Assembly: GCA_027023425.1 (NCBI GenBank) | Contig: JALVVL010000012.1 | Span: 1-64,000 of the forward strand | Direction of reading: 5' to 3' | Length of the DNA stretch: 64,000 bases | DNA from: Anaerolineales bacterium | GTDB lineage: Bacteria; Chloroflexota; Anaerolineae; Anaerolineales; DRMV01 | Shown here: piece by piece, positions 31,546 through 41,200 of the stretch | Position numbering within the stretch: position 1 is the stretch's first letter | How the letters are laid out: every line of letters begins with the position of its first letter | Translations under genes and position numbers: made by a program | Notes under the pieces: generated by a model | The model's database searches: none | The model's input: the letters and a program-made list of their open reading frames with translations, nothing else | What the model was told of the DNA's origin: nothing

Positions 31546-33345
31546 TTACAATCCAAGAAACGCCCCCACCGCGGTGGTCAGGATGACCAGCACGGTAAAC
31601 AGCGCGCCCTTCTTCACAAAATCCAGCGGTTTGTATTCGCCGGGGCCCATTAGGAACACGTTGACCTGATAGGTCGGCGAACTAAAGACGTTAGAAGCCC
31701 CCAACGCGGCCACCACCGCTGCGGCGCGTGGGTCTGCGCCGAGGTGCATTGCCGTTTGAATGGCTAAGGGAATGGTCACCACAGCCGCAGTGACGTTGGA
31801 AGTGAGATGCCCGACCAGCGCGGCCGCCACGGCAATCAGCAGATAAAGCCAAAATGCGCTGTGCCCGCCGAGAAAGCGGCTTAGCAGGCGTCCCACGGCT
31901 TCGGAGGTGCCGCTGTGCACCATGGCCGCGCCCAAGGGCAACATGCCGCTGATGAAGATGAGCACCTTCCACGAAATGGCATGGTAGGCTTCTTCCATGG
32001 TGAGCACACCCAGCAAGAGCAGCAGCGTAGCGCCCCCAACCGAGGCCGCACCCAGCGGCAGGATGTGGAAGCCTACCGCAGCCAATGCCAGCGCCGTGAC
32101 CACCGCGGTTATCACTGCCTTGGGCACCGAAAGTGTGTTCCCGGCTTCTTCCAGCGAAGTTTTGTCCAGCACAATGAAGTTGTCGTCCTCTTCCAGAGCG
32201 GCGATGCGGTCGGCGCGGCCGTGCACCAGCAGGGTGTCGCCAAATTCCAATTTGTGCTCCGCGATGTGGTGGTGCTTGGGCTGGCCTTTGTGGTCAATGG
32301 CGAAAATGCGCAGGCCGTAACGGTTGAAGAAATCGGTTTCAGCCACGGTCTTGCCCTGTAGCCACGCCCGCGGGGCAAGCGTCACCTCGGCCATCTGGTA
32401 GCCCTCGCGCAGCAGGTTGGGCGGGAAGGCCTCCACTTCGGGGAGCACTTCCAGTTTGCAGGCTTCGGCGGCGGATTGAACGGCCGCATTGTCGCCGCGG
32501 AGGAGAAGGCGGTCGCCCACTTGAAGCACTGTTTCGGCTGTGGGCGGCGGCAGAAAGCGCTCACCGCGCCGGATGCCGATGACGTACACGCCGTGGCGGG
32601 AGCGCAGGCCGCATTCTCGCAGGCTGATGCCCGCCAGTGGCGAGCCGGGCTTTACCACGACTTCGTGGAGCACCTTGTCCAGCATGTAGGTTTGGATGAG
32701 CGCGTCGCTTTTCTGGAGGATGTTTTCGTATTCCGGCAGGCGTTTGGGCAGGAGCAGGTTTTTGAGGAGCACCATCAGCGCCACGGCAAGCACCACGCCG
32801 GGGAGGATAAGCGGTGCTTGTTCAAAGATTTTGAAGCGCGGCAGCGACGCCGCGGCCAGAAATTCGTTCATGATGATGGTGGGCGTCGCACCGATGAGGG
32901 TGATCATGCCGCCGATGATGGTGCCCATTCCCAAGGGGAAGACCAGCCGCGAGGGCGAAATTTTTGTCTTGCGGCTGGCGCTCATCACCGCGGGCAGGAG
33001 CACGGCCGCGGTGCCGATGTTGACCATGATAGCAGAAAGCGCGGCAGCCGTGCTCATCACGATGGCGATCAGTGCCGACTCGTTCCCCTTGGCGAGATCA
33101 ACCAGTTTATCGCCCAGCCAGCCGGCCGCGCCGCTGCGCTGGAGCGCGCCGCCGATGATGAACAGGCCGAACATCGCCAGCACCGCGTTGCTGCTGAAAC
33201 CGGAAAACGCCTCTTTCCAAGAGACGAGGCCGGTCGCGCCCAAAGTAAACAGCACGCCCAGCCCGATGATTTCCGGCCGCAGCGCGTCGGTGAGCAAAAG
33301 TATCATGGTGACTACAATGATGAGGGAGAAAATGAGGATTTGCAT
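31546..33345 (-). CDS. SLC13-family permease with two TrkA-C (RCK_C) domains
   Basis: A 599-residue protein. The N-terminal TM block covers about 1-190 (FSSNAVLAMFGLFIIGGALQRSG, NIGTAAVLLPAVMS). A cytoplasmic insert of two TrkA_C domains covers about 205-400 (SPLAGISLRECGLRSRHGVYVIGIRRG; TVAETDFFNRYGLRIFAIDHKG). A second TM block follows (SWKVLIFISGMLPLGAAM, LTSNVTAAVVTIPLA). The layout is that of divalent anion:Na+ symporters (SLC13/DASS) for sulfate, dicarboxylate or similar. The ATG at 33345 (MQILIFSL) is chosen; upstream codons would read repeat DNA. The redox group nearby makes sulfate a reasonable guess. Confidence 0.87.
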   Translation of the reverse strand: MQILIFSLIIVVTMILLLTDALRPEIIGLGVLFTLGATGLVSWKEAFSGFSSNAVLAMFGLFIIGGALQRSGAAGWLGDKLVDLAKGNESALIAIVMSTAAALSAIMVNIGTAAVLLPAVMSASRKTKISPSRLVFPLGMGTIIGGMITLIGATPTIIMNEFLAAASLPRFKIFEQAPLILPGVVLAVALMVLLKNLLLPKRLPEYENILQKSDALIQTYMLDKVLHEVVVKPGSPLAGISLRECGLRSRHGVYVIGIRRGERFLPPPTAETVLQVGDRLLLRGDNAAVQSAAEACKLEVLPEVEAFPPNLLREGYQMAEVTLAPRAWLQGKTVAETDFFNRYGLRIFAIDHKGQPKHHHIAEHKLEFGDTLLVHGRADRIAALEEDDNFIVLDKTSLEEAGNTLSVPKAVITAVVTALALAAVGFHILPLGAASVGGATLLLLLGVLTMEEAYHAISWKVLIFISGMLPLGAAMVHSGTSEAVGRLLSRFLGGHSAFWLYLLIAVAAALVGHLTSNVTAAVVTIPLAIQTAMHLGADPRAAAVVAALGASNVFSSPTYQVNVFLMGPGEYKPLDFVKKGALFTVLVILTTAVGAFLGL

Positions 33346-33369
33346 GGCAAGCCTCGCGGAAAGGGTACC

Positions 33370-33482
33370 TCTGTGACTTCGGTGAAAAGCCACAGAAAGC
33401 ACAAAATCGTCATAGAAAACGCAGCGATTTGTCTTTGCGTCCTTTGTGCCGCTTTCCCTGCGCCTCTGCGTTAAAATCCGCA
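33370..33482. repeat. Interspersed word repeats, short block 5
   Basis: Degenerate 'ccacagaaagcacaaa', 'cgtcctttgtgcc' and 'gcgcctctgcgtt' words between the SLC13 and OsmC genes. No gene seen. Confidence 0.7.
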
Positions 33483-33488
33483 CCTGTT

Positions 33489-33926
33489 TCAGGGCAGGTG
33501 TATCTCCACCTTCCCCTCAATCGGTACGCCGTGGGCCAGTGTGTTGGTGACCGTGCCCCATTCCACTGCTTTTTCGTGCAGGTATTGGAGTTTTTCGGGC
33601 GGCGCGCTGCTTTTGATGTGGAGCGTGTAGTGCACTTCCACCAAGCCGGGCGGCACGTTGCGGCGGGTGGCCGCGATTTCCACGCGGGCTTCTTCCAGCC
33701 CGATGCGCATTTTTTCGGCAAGGGTCTGCACGTTGGTCAGCAGGCACGTGCCCAAGGCGCTGAGCAGGGTTTCGGCCGCGTTGGGGCCGGCTTCTCCGCC
33801 GCCGCGCTTGATGCTCACGGTGAAGGTGTGCTCGCGCACGCGCGCGGTGGCGCTGACGGCGTCGTCGCGCGTCACGGTCACGGCGTAGTGCTGCACTTGG
33901 TGCTTGAAGTGGGCTGTAGCGACCAT
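33489..33926 (-). CDS. OsmC/Ohr-family protein
   Basis: A 145-residue protein of the OsmC-like fold. SVSIKRGGGEAGPNAAETLLSALGTCLLTNVQTLAEK at mid-length is the family core, with Cys in GTCLL as the first redox residue. The second conserved Cys of true peroxidases appears absent, so thiol-peroxidase activity is doubtful. It starts 7 nt after the glutaredoxin-like gene and is likely co-transcribed with it. Confidence 0.85.
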   Translation of the reverse strand: MVATAHFKHQVQHYAVTVTRDDAVSATARVREHTFTVSIKRGGGEAGPNAAETLLSALGTCLLTNVQTLAEKMRIGLEEARVEIAATRRNVPPGLVEVHYTLHIKSSAPPEKLQYLHEKAVEWGTVTNTLAHGVPIEGKVEIHLP

Positions 33927-33933
33927 GGGAATT

Positions 33934-34230
33934 TTACTCCTTTTCCCTCGTGGCGTTCAGGCCAAAGAGCGCCTGTGCTTTGGCTTCGTCCACGCGGCAG
34001 CGGTCGGGGTCTAAAATTTCAAAGGGGTTGTGGCTCTCGCCGTCCACCAGAATGCCGGGCGAGGCGCGCATGTTATAGCGCTGCGCGATGGCGACGCCTT
34101 CTTCGGTTTCCAGCGGAATGCGGGTGTAGGGGATGCCGCGCTCGTCCAGGTATTGCATGATTTTGCGGCTGCGGCGGCAGCGCCGCGCTGGCAGGATGAC
34201 GATGCGGTGGGGAAATTGCTCTGTGCTCAT
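33934..34230 (-). CDS. Glutaredoxin-like protein with a CxxS motif
   Basis: A 98-residue thioredoxin-fold protein. The N-terminal IVILPARRCRRSRKIMQYLDERG holds a monothiol CRRS active site, followed by IPYTRIPLETEEG. The cis-Pro is in ASPGILVDG. The monothiol form fits persulfide or metal handling more than disulfide reduction. It is between a repeat-filled gap and OsmC. Confidence 0.72.
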   Translation of the reverse strand: MSTEQFPHRIVILPARRCRRSRKIMQYLDERGIPYTRIPLETEEGVAIAQRYNMRASPGILVDGESHNPFEILDPDRCRVDEAKAQALFGLNATREKE

Positions 34231-34249
34231 GGGGCTTGAACCTCATCAA

Positions 34250-34318
34250 GGGGAAACCGCAGATTACGCAGATTTCGCAGAAAAATCTGTGCTAATCTGT
34301 GGAATCTGCGGTTTTTCA
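34250..34318. repeat. Interspersed word repeats, short block 6
   Basis: 'Ccgcagattacgcagatttcgcagaaaaatctgtgctaatctgtgg' type sequence inside what otherwise looks like a redox operon; it separates arsR from the glutaredoxin-like gene. Confidence 0.85.
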
Positions 34319-34690
34319 CCAATCGCACTTGCGCGGGCCGCAGGGCTTGCGCGACATGCCGTCCATGCTATCCAGCGCGTCCAGTGCGGCGGCGGTGTCG
34401 GCGAGGGCATCCAGCAGGTGGGCGATGCGGCGGCAGCGCAGGTGGTAGATCACGCGCGTCCCGTCTTTGGTGGTGCGCACCAGGTCGGCGGCGCGGAGCA
34501 CCATCAGGTGCTGGGAGACGTTGGCCTGCGAGCGCCCCGTGGCTTCCATCAGGTCGTGCACGCAGCGGGGCCCTTCCCGCAGGGCGAGCAGGATGCGCAG
34601 GCGCACGGGGTTGCCCAGCAGGCGGGCGAGTTTGACCGCGCGCGCCAAGGGAATTGCCGAGGGCGGTTCGGGGCGCATGGGTTTAGGCAT
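34316..34690 (-). CDS. ArsR/SmtB-family transcriptional regulator
   Basis: A 124-residue winged-helix repressor. The core is LARLLGNPVRLRILLALREG, CVHDLMEATGRSQANVSQHLMVLRAADLV and GTRVIYHL. A Cys in the CVHDL position matches the alpha-3 metal or thiol site of the family (CVCDL). The C-terminus has two more Cys (KPCGPRKCDW), and CRRI adds another. It probably senses a metal or reactive sulfur species. The ATG at 34690 overlaps the end of the thioredoxin-like gene by 8 nt. Confidence 0.87.
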   Translation of the reverse strand: MPKPMRPEPPSAIPLARAVKLARLLGNPVRLRILLALREGPRCVHDLMEATGRSQANVSQHLMVLRAADLVRTTKDGTRVIYHLRCRRIAHLLDALADTAAALDALDSMDGMSRKPCGPRKCDW

Positions 34691-34949
34691 GGCTTTTGGC
34701 CTGCAAAATGCGGCGCAGTTCGGCCGGCGAGGGCGCGTTGCGCGTAGCCACAAGTTGCCCTTCCACGTAGAGCCGCGGCAGGGTGACGGGGTTGAAGCGC
34801 GCCAGCGCCGCGGCGTCGTTGACTTCCTCCAACGCGACAGCGACGCCCACTGCCGCGGCCGCTTCGTTTAGCCTTTGCTTGATGCGGCAGTAGCGGCGGC
34901 AGTCGGGCGCGCCGTAAAGGGTGGCATGAACGGTTTTTGTGGTGTCCAT
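34683..34949 (-). CDS. Small thioredoxin-like protein (CxxxC)
   Basis: An 88-residue thioredoxin/glutaredoxin-fold protein. TLYGAPDCRRYCRIKQRLNEA has a CRRYC active-site-like motif, EEVNDAAALARFN follows, and TLPRLYVEGQLVA holds the cis-Pro. It is similar to small redox-active disulfide proteins. It is the first gene of the group leading to ArsR, the glutaredoxin-like protein and OsmC. Confidence 0.75.
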   Translation of the reverse strand: MDTTKTVHATLYGAPDCRRYCRIKQRLNEAAAAVGVAVALEEVNDAAALARFNPVTLPRLYVEGQLVATRNAPSPAELRRILQAKSHA

Positions 34950-35034
34950 TCCAGTTTTGGAATGTTACTGCCTGAAATGCAATCTGTCAAGGGTTTTGGA
35001 TAAATCTGTAATTGCTCACGCTGTTTTCGGCTTA

Positions 35035-35091
35035 CTTTTCCCAAAAAGCCGCTGCAGGGTGGCTTCGCAGGCGGTAGGTGCAGTTTCAATT
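35035..35091. repeat. Interspersed repeat family C, copy 2, left part
   Basis: 'Acttttcccaaaaagccgctgcagggtggcttcgcaggcggtaggtgcagtttcaatt' matches the 5' half of the 57.57 kb copy. The match is broken here by the MITE-like element and resumes at 35351. Confidence 0.78.
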
Positions 35092-35350
35092 TGCATACTC
35101 AACCCAGATGTTGGGTTTAGGCTCTTCGGCAATACCCAGTCGCATGGCTTAATCTCTCCCTACCCCCGCTACGGCGAGGCCTCGCATCTGCTCAGCCCGC
35201 CGTAGCCGCCCCCTTCCCTCCCTTACCAAGGGAGGGAAGGGGGCAGATGAGCCGAGCGCCAGCGAGGCTCAGCGGGGGATGGGTGAGATCTTGCCACCAA
35301 GAAGACGGATGGTGCCTTCCGCAATGACCAAAATCTTGTTTGAGAATGCA
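35092..35350. mobile_element. 259-bp MITE-like element, copy 2
   Basis: Same length and end sequences as the 17508 copy: TGCATACTCAACCC at the left, TTGTTTGAGAATGCA at the right. ATT flanks both sides (AATT if the end is placed one base earlier). It is inserted within repeat family C. The central hairpin (35205-35247) is the same except for three changed bases at its base. Confidence 0.82.
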
Positions 35351-35482
35351 ATTGCCGCCGCCTGCGCCCTGCGACTGAACTCACGGGCTACAAGTTGCGA
35401 AGCCCATACAGGTGGACTTTTGCTTACGCAGTGGCGAAGTGTTTGCGCTCGCTTGCGAGGCTGGCAGGCGGTTACGGAATTC
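35351..35482. repeat. Interspersed repeat family C, copy 2, right part
   Basis: 'Gccgccgcctgcgccctgcgactgaactcacgggctacaagttgcgaagcccat...' resumes the alignment with 57.65-57.77 kb exactly where the left part stops. It includes a small AAGTCCACC/GGTGGACTT-type inverted pair. The surrounding 34950-35523 spacer holds no gene. Confidence 0.8.
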
Positions 35483-35523
35483 CACTGATAGCGTTGGTTG
35501 TTGATTGTGCCGCCAGTGTTGTG

Positions 35524-36441
35524 TTATAGACGCGGCCTAATCCAACTAAGCCAGCCCTTACCGCTTGGCGGAGCAGGGGGGCGTGTCTTGTCAAAGGCGG
35601 CGAGCACCAGCACAACGCTTAGCATTGCCGCTCCCGCCCATTGGGTGAGGGTCATGGTTTCGTGTAGCCAGATTTGGGCTAACCCTACGCTCACCAATAG
35701 TTCAAACAATCCTAACAGCGCTGTTTGCATTCCGCCGATGTGTTTTACCCCCAAAAACAGGGTGATTCGCGAGAAAAAAGTGACCAGCGTAAGCCCTACC
35801 ACAGGCCAAATTGTGGCTGTTGTTGTGGGTAGGTGGATGGGGCCGATTATCAAAAACGCAGGCACTACAATTGCGCTCATCGCGAACAGCGTGTAAAGTG
35901 TGACAGTGGGCGCCGGCATATCCATCAAAACACGTTGGTTTATCGGCAGGTGAAGGGCATATAGCGCCGCGGCGAGCAACATCATGCCCATGCCAACCAA
36001 ATCCAAACGGTGCGAGCCGCCAAGGGTTATCATCGCTACGGCGGGCATGGCAAGCCCAATCCGCAGCAAGGTAAGTTTGCTGGGCGGTTGCTTGTCTAAC
36101 CAGAGCCAAATTGCTACGAACAGAGGGTAGAGTGAATAGAGCAGTTGACCTATCCCCGCGTCAATGCGCCCTAAAGCGCTGTAGTAAAAAAGCGAGCCGA
36201 TGCCGTTTATGCTCCCCGCGAGCAAGCAGCCTATTAGTCCGATAGGGTAGATTTGCAGAAATTGGCGCTTGAAGGCCATGATGACTGCGAAAAGCAACAG
36301 CGCGGCAAACAGCGTCCGCAGTGCCACTACCGATAGCGGCGGCAGCCCGGCCAAAATTGCTTGCTTCCCGAAAATAGGCGCCATGCCCAAGAAAAAAGCG
36401 GAAAGCAAAGCAGCGCGTATTCCCCGATTTTGTTTGCGCAT
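35524..36441 (-). CDS. EamA/DMT-family transporter
   Basis: A 305-residue protein with ten predicted TM helices in two EamA repeats (AALLSAFFLGMAPIFGKQAI...; LITLGGSHRLDLVGMGMMLLAAALYALHLPINQR...). It is a second, distinct paralogue besides the one at 16.6 kb. Substrate unknown. It lies just downstream (36 nt) of the threonine synthase-receiver gene on the same strand, so export of an amino acid such as threonine or homoserine is a possible but unproven link. Confidence 0.85.
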   Translation of the reverse strand: MRKQNRGIRAALLSAFFLGMAPIFGKQAILAGLPPLSVVALRTLFAALLLFAVIMAFKRQFLQIYPIGLIGCLLAGSINGIGSLFYYSALGRIDAGIGQLLYSLYPLFVAIWLWLDKQPPSKLTLLRIGLAMPAVAMITLGGSHRLDLVGMGMMLLAAALYALHLPINQRVLMDMPAPTVTLYTLFAMSAIVVPAFLIIGPIHLPTTTATIWPVVGLTLVTFFSRITLFLGVKHIGGMQTALLGLFELLVSVGLAQIWLHETMTLTQWAGAAMLSVVLVLAAFDKTRPPAPPSGKGWLSWIRPRL

Positions 36442-36476
36442 TGAGTTTACCTAAGGTTATTTGTGCGCCTGCGCGC

Positions 36477-38150
36477 TTAGCCTATCAGCGCCCTGATTTC
36501 ATCCACCAAATCGTCGGTAAGGAATTCGCCTTTTTGCATCACTTTGGCTATTTGACCGTGCAGGCGTTTCTTTTCCTCCGGCGTGAGCGTTTTGGCGGTC
36601 ACGGCGATTATTGGGATGTTGGCGGTTGAGGGGTCGCTGCGCAGGCTTTCAATCACTTGGAAGCCGTCTGCGTCCGGCATCATCAAATCCAGAAGGATGA
36701 GGTCAGGGTGCTCGCGGCGGGCGAGTTCAATGGCTTCTTTGCCGTTGGCGGCTTCGGAAATGGTAAATTCGCCCAGCGATTGGAGCACGCGGCGCAGAAG
36801 GATGCGCGCGGGCTCGTGGTCGTCCACGATGGCGATGTGTGGTTTTTCGCGCACTTGCAGGGTTTTGAGGGCGGCGCTCAGGCCATCCGAAGGGATATTG
36901 CGCTCGGCGGCCACTTTTGTGGGGAGCACTACATTTTCCGCCCAACGGTCGCCGAGGATGTGCGATTCTATGGGCATGGTGTGGCCGGTGCCGTTGATGA
37001 CTATGACGTCGTCGGGCTTGAGTATGCCGGCGCGGGCAAGTTTTATCACCCCGGCAATTGCCACCGCCGTGGCTGGTTCAACCGACAGCCCTTCCATTTT
37101 AGCCAACAGGTGCATGGCGCGGAATGCTTCTTCGTCGGTTACGGCATCAAATGTGCCGCCGTGCTTTCGCATTCGCTCGGCCAGCAAGGTGTAGACCCTG
37201 CCCGGGTCGCCAGTGGCAAGGGTGGTTATGTGGGTGCGCGGCAGGCGCACTGGCTCGGCGGTTAGTTTGTTTTGCTTCCACGCATGTGCCATTGGCGCGC
37301 ATCCAGCGGCTTGTATGAGCGCCATTTTGGGGATTTTGCTCACAAAGCCCATTTCCAGCATTTCTTCGTAGCCTTTGTAAACTCCCAATGGGCCGAGGGC
37401 GCCGCTTACCGCTTGGACGAACCAAGTAGGGCTTTGCCACATTGCCCCTTGCGGTTTGCCCAAAATGCCGGTTAGTTGTTCGCTGGTTTCGTATGCCAGC
37501 GTTTTCATGGATTCAACCGTGGGGAGCGAACGCGCCCCTTTGTCAAGGTAAAGGCCGCGCTGGCGAGCAAATTCGGCGGCAACTTGTTTGGTTTGGTCGT
37601 AGGTGCCCGTCACTTTGATGACTTTGGCGCCGTAAATTGCCACTTCGCGCATTTTTTCCGAAGGTACAAGGCTTGTGAGGAACGCCCAGAGTTTGATGCC
37701 GGCGCGCGCCGAATATGCCGCGTAGGAAATGGCCACGTTGCCGGTGGAGGCGACCACCATTTCGGTTATGCCCGCTTCTTTCAGCGCCGCGATTGTGACG
37801 CCTGCTTGGCGATCTTTGAAAGAAGAAGCCGGATTTTGCCGTTCATCTTTGAAATAGAGATAGGGCAAATTCAGCATCATCCCCAATTTGACAAGGTGAA
37901 GCATGGGGGTGCCGCCCTCGCCCATTGAAATTTCGGGGCGGCCGCCGTGAACCGGCAGCAATTCATGGTAGCGCCACAGGTCAAAGGGCCTGTTGGGAAG
38001 GGCTTGAGGCAGTGTGCACTTGATGGCTTCGTAATCGTAGCGGGCAATTTGCCACTCGCTTCCGCATTTGGGGCAGGTGGGCGAAAGCGGTGAAAAGGGC
38101 CCTTCGTGGCCGCAGTCAATGCATTTGGCAATGAATTTTTGAGGTTTCAT
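36477..38150 (-). CDS. Threonine synthase fused to a C-terminal CheY-like receiver domain
   Basis: A 557-residue protein. An N-terminal zinc ribbon has Cys 10, 13, 26 and 29. A fold-type II PLP enzyme follows (about 50-425): GEGGTPML, then NPASSFKDRQ with PLP lysine K112, VASTGNVAISYAAYSARAG and INGTGHTMP. This fits threonine synthase or a close PLP lyase. A receiver domain occupies about 438-557, with IVDDHEPA, phosphoacceptor D488 in ILLDLMMP, AVTAK and QKGEF. The reading frame is continuous with no stop or shift. It is the last gene of the sensory operon, 99 nt after the hybrid kinase. Control of the enzyme by phosphorylation is an inference. Confidence 0.88.
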   Translation of the reverse strand: MKPQKFIAKCIDCGHEGPFSPLSPTCPKCGSEWQIARYDYEAIKCTLPQALPNRPFDLWRYHELLPVHGGRPEISMGEGGTPMLHLVKLGMMLNLPYLYFKDERQNPASSFKDRQAGVTIAALKEAGITEMVVASTGNVAISYAAYSARAGIKLWAFLTSLVPSEKMREVAIYGAKVIKVTGTYDQTKQVAAEFARQRGLYLDKGARSLPTVESMKTLAYETSEQLTGILGKPQGAMWQSPTWFVQAVSGALGPLGVYKGYEEMLEMGFVSKIPKMALIQAAGCAPMAHAWKQNKLTAEPVRLPRTHITTLATGDPGRVYTLLAERMRKHGGTFDAVTDEEAFRAMHLLAKMEGLSVEPATAVAIAGVIKLARAGILKPDDVIVINGTGHTMPIESHILGDRWAENVVLPTKVAAERNIPSDGLSAALKTLQVREKPHIAIVDDHEPARILLRRVLQSLGEFTISEAANGKEAIELARREHPDLILLDLMMPDADGFQVIESLRSDPSTANIPIIAVTAKTLTPEEKKRLHGQIAKVMQKGEFLTDDLVDEIRALIG

Positions 38151-38249
38151 GGGTGTTTTTCCGGTGCAGGGGCGGGGAAATTAATGCGTCGGCATTTGAA
38201 CTCGTATGCCGACGCATTTGGTTTGGCGGGTAAGGTGCAAATCGCTATT

Positions 38250-41200
38250 TTATTCGGAGGCAAGGCCGCGCTCTTTGAGCACGCATTTTTCCAGCAATGG
38301 TGCGATTTCTTCTATTGTTATCTTAGCGGCCTTGCCGCGTTGTTGGAGTAAATTAGAGATGGCGTCCAAGAACTTTGTGCTGAGCGGTGAGGCAAACGGT
38401 GCTTGTATTGCTAGCACAGGCCTTTCTTCAACGGGCATTTCTTGAAGGGCTACCAGGGTTGGTGTGCATCCTTCTTCGGGGATGTTGAGGTCTATTATCA
38501 CCGCGTCGGGTTTCATTTCCTGAATTGCTTCTGGCATTTCAGGGCATTTGTTGAGCACGCGTGTTTCTGCAGGGAACATGGAGGTGAGCAAGTCGTAAAG
38601 TTGATAGTCATACCCGCTTTCGCCGCCGAGGATAAGCACCTTGTTCAAGCGCTGTATTTGGTTCAGGCGTTTGAAGGTTTGCTCGGCAAATTCTTTGGGA
38701 GTCGGGTATGGCAGGTATTCTATCAAACTTAGCACAACTGTTTTGTTGGTTTTGGGCTCAGAGGAGGTGGCAACTATTGGCACAGAAGCCGATTCGGGTT
38801 TTGTTTTTATTTCGGTGAGCACGTTCCAGCCTTCTTTGTTGCCCAGTAGGAGGTCAAGGAAGGCAATGGTCGGTTTCATTTCTTGCACGCGAGCGGCCGC
38901 TATTTTCGGGTCATATACCGGCACCACGCGATAGCCAGCCGGTATTAGTTTTTGTTGGTAAAGGGTAACTATGGAAGGCTTGTCCTCTATAGTTACCACT
39001 ATTGGGGTTTGTTCCGCTGCAGTGCGTATCACGGGTACTGTGAAGTAGAAGGTGGAGCCTTTGCCGAGTTCCGATTCTACCCAAATGCGGCCACCGTGCA
39101 TTTCTACCAAATTGCGGGAGATGGAAAGCCCAAGGCCAGTGCCGCCGGTTTTGCGTGTTAGCGAGGCGTCTACTTGCGAGAACGGTTTGAATAACTTTTG
39201 TAGGTCTTCTTGCGCTATGCCGGGGCCTGTATCTTCTACGCCGATTAGCACTTCTTCGTAACCGTGCGGCCCTTGCTGTTTGCGGGCAAATACTTTGATG
39301 TGGCCTTCTTCGGTGAATTTCGCCGCGTTGGAAATCAGGTTCAACAAAACTTGCCGTATGCGAATTGGGTCGGCTTGGATTAGGGGGAGGTTGGGTTCTA
39401 TTTCCTTGATAAGTTTGATCGGTTTATCTTTCACCAGACCCACAGCGGTGGACATGACGCTGTTAATCAGGTCGCCGATATCAACTTCTTCAAACGCCAG
39501 TTCCATCTTGCCGGCTTCAATTTTGGAAAGGTCAAGTATGTCGTTGATGAGACCGAGCAAGTGTTGACCGGCGTTGTAAATGGAGGTGAGGTCTTCGCGC
39601 TGCATATCATTGATGGGGCCGTCAATTCCTTTGAGGATGACGCGTGAGAAGCCGATGATTGAGTTCAACGGCGTGCGTAGTTCGTGGCTCATGTTGGCGA
39701 GGAATTGGCTCTTCAGTTCATCAGCGCGTCGCAATTCTTCCAATGCTTGGCGTTCAAGTTCGTAAGTTTGGGCGTTTTCAAGGGCGATTGCTAACTGGGT
39801 TGCAAGCAAAGTGAGCATACGGGTGGATTCGCTGGTGAATGCACCTCGCTTGGTTGACTGCACGTCAAGCACGCCGATTAGGCGCTCGCCTGCGATTAGG
39901 GGGAGGGCGGCCTCGGCGCGGGTTTCGGGCAGCAAGGGGTTGGGGTGGTGGATTTCGCTTTTGGTGGTGTCGTTGATGATGACTGGTTCGCGGCGCGCGG
40001 CGGCTTGCCCCACGGTTGAGGCGGAGCCGACGCGCAGGCGGTGACCCCTGCGAAGCATTTCCCTACCGGCTTCGCCGGTAGACGCCCGCACTACTGCATA
40101 TTCTCCGCTTTCGTCTATAAGGAACACCGAGGCGTGGTAAAAACCGAAGCGCTCGCGGATGAGTTCTACTGCTGTGGTTAGCAGTTTTTCCATTTCTTGG
40201 CTGTTGGCGGCAATTTCGCTTGCAGTCACGCTCGCTATTTCCAACTCTTCGGCGTAGCGTTGGGCTGTTTCGTAGCGCTGGAGGTTTTGCAGAGCGACTG
40301 CCGCCTGCGCTGTAGCGGTTTCCAACAACCGGAGTTCGTCTTCGGTGAACTCGCGCCGCTCGCCGTAAATGGCGTTCACGTAGCCTATGCGCTGGCCAGC
40401 TACCATTATTGGGAAGAAAATGGTGCTTTTGGCACGGAAAACTTCTGCATATAGATGGCGGGTCTTTTCATCCAGTCTTGGGTCGTGTTGTATGTCGGTT
40501 ATAACTAATGGTTCGTTATTGTAAAGCAAACGACTGGTTTGGAACTCTTTAAACGGGTAGTGGTTTCGCACTGCTTCTTTGGGAAGTTTGCTCCACCTTG
40601 CTTTTACTTCTACCCATTCTGGAGGGTCGTTTTCCTCTATCCAAGGACGTTCGTAGAGGTTGAGAGAAATATTAGTGGCTTTTTCTCCCAATGGGGTTTG
40701 GTTACGGAGAATATCAAGGATGCCTTCGTAAGAGGTTACAGCGTTCAGTGAAGCGGCAATTCGGTAAAGGGTCTCTGTTTCTTTAGAATGCCGTTGGATT
40801 AATTCAACGGAGCGGATGGTCTCAACGGCTACGCTTGCTTGGGAAGTGATAGTTTTTATGCGTTGTATTGTTTCTTCGTCAAACTCTGTAGGGTGATCGT
40901 AGAATATGTTTACAACGCCTATTCGCCGTCCACCCGTTTCCAGTGGAAAAGTAGCCGATGCTTTGGCTTTTAGTATTTCGGTGTATATCTTCCGAGCAGT
41001 TTCGCTCCAGTTAATGTTTTTTGTTGCATTGGCATTGGGTATGATGGACGGCGTTTCTGGTGATAGAGTTCGCACTACAGGGAAAACGTCAATTGGGTAT
41101 GGCCCTGACAGTTCTCTTAGTGTTTCCCGTGGTATCGGCTTGGCGCTCCAATAAGCCACCGGCTCTATGGTGGTGGGTTCTTGTTTACCTTTTACAAAGG

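Noticed and set aside
30657-31556. A 299-codon open frame on the minus strand overlapping the lipoprotein gene in another frame
   Set aside because: Arg/Pro/Ala-rich product typical of a shifted frame; the lipoprotein frame has a signal peptide, a ribosome-binding site and coherent domains.
32476-33474. A 332-codon open frame on the plus strand
   Set aside because: Antisense shadow of the SLC13 permease; low-complexity His/Gln/Arg-rich product with no domain.
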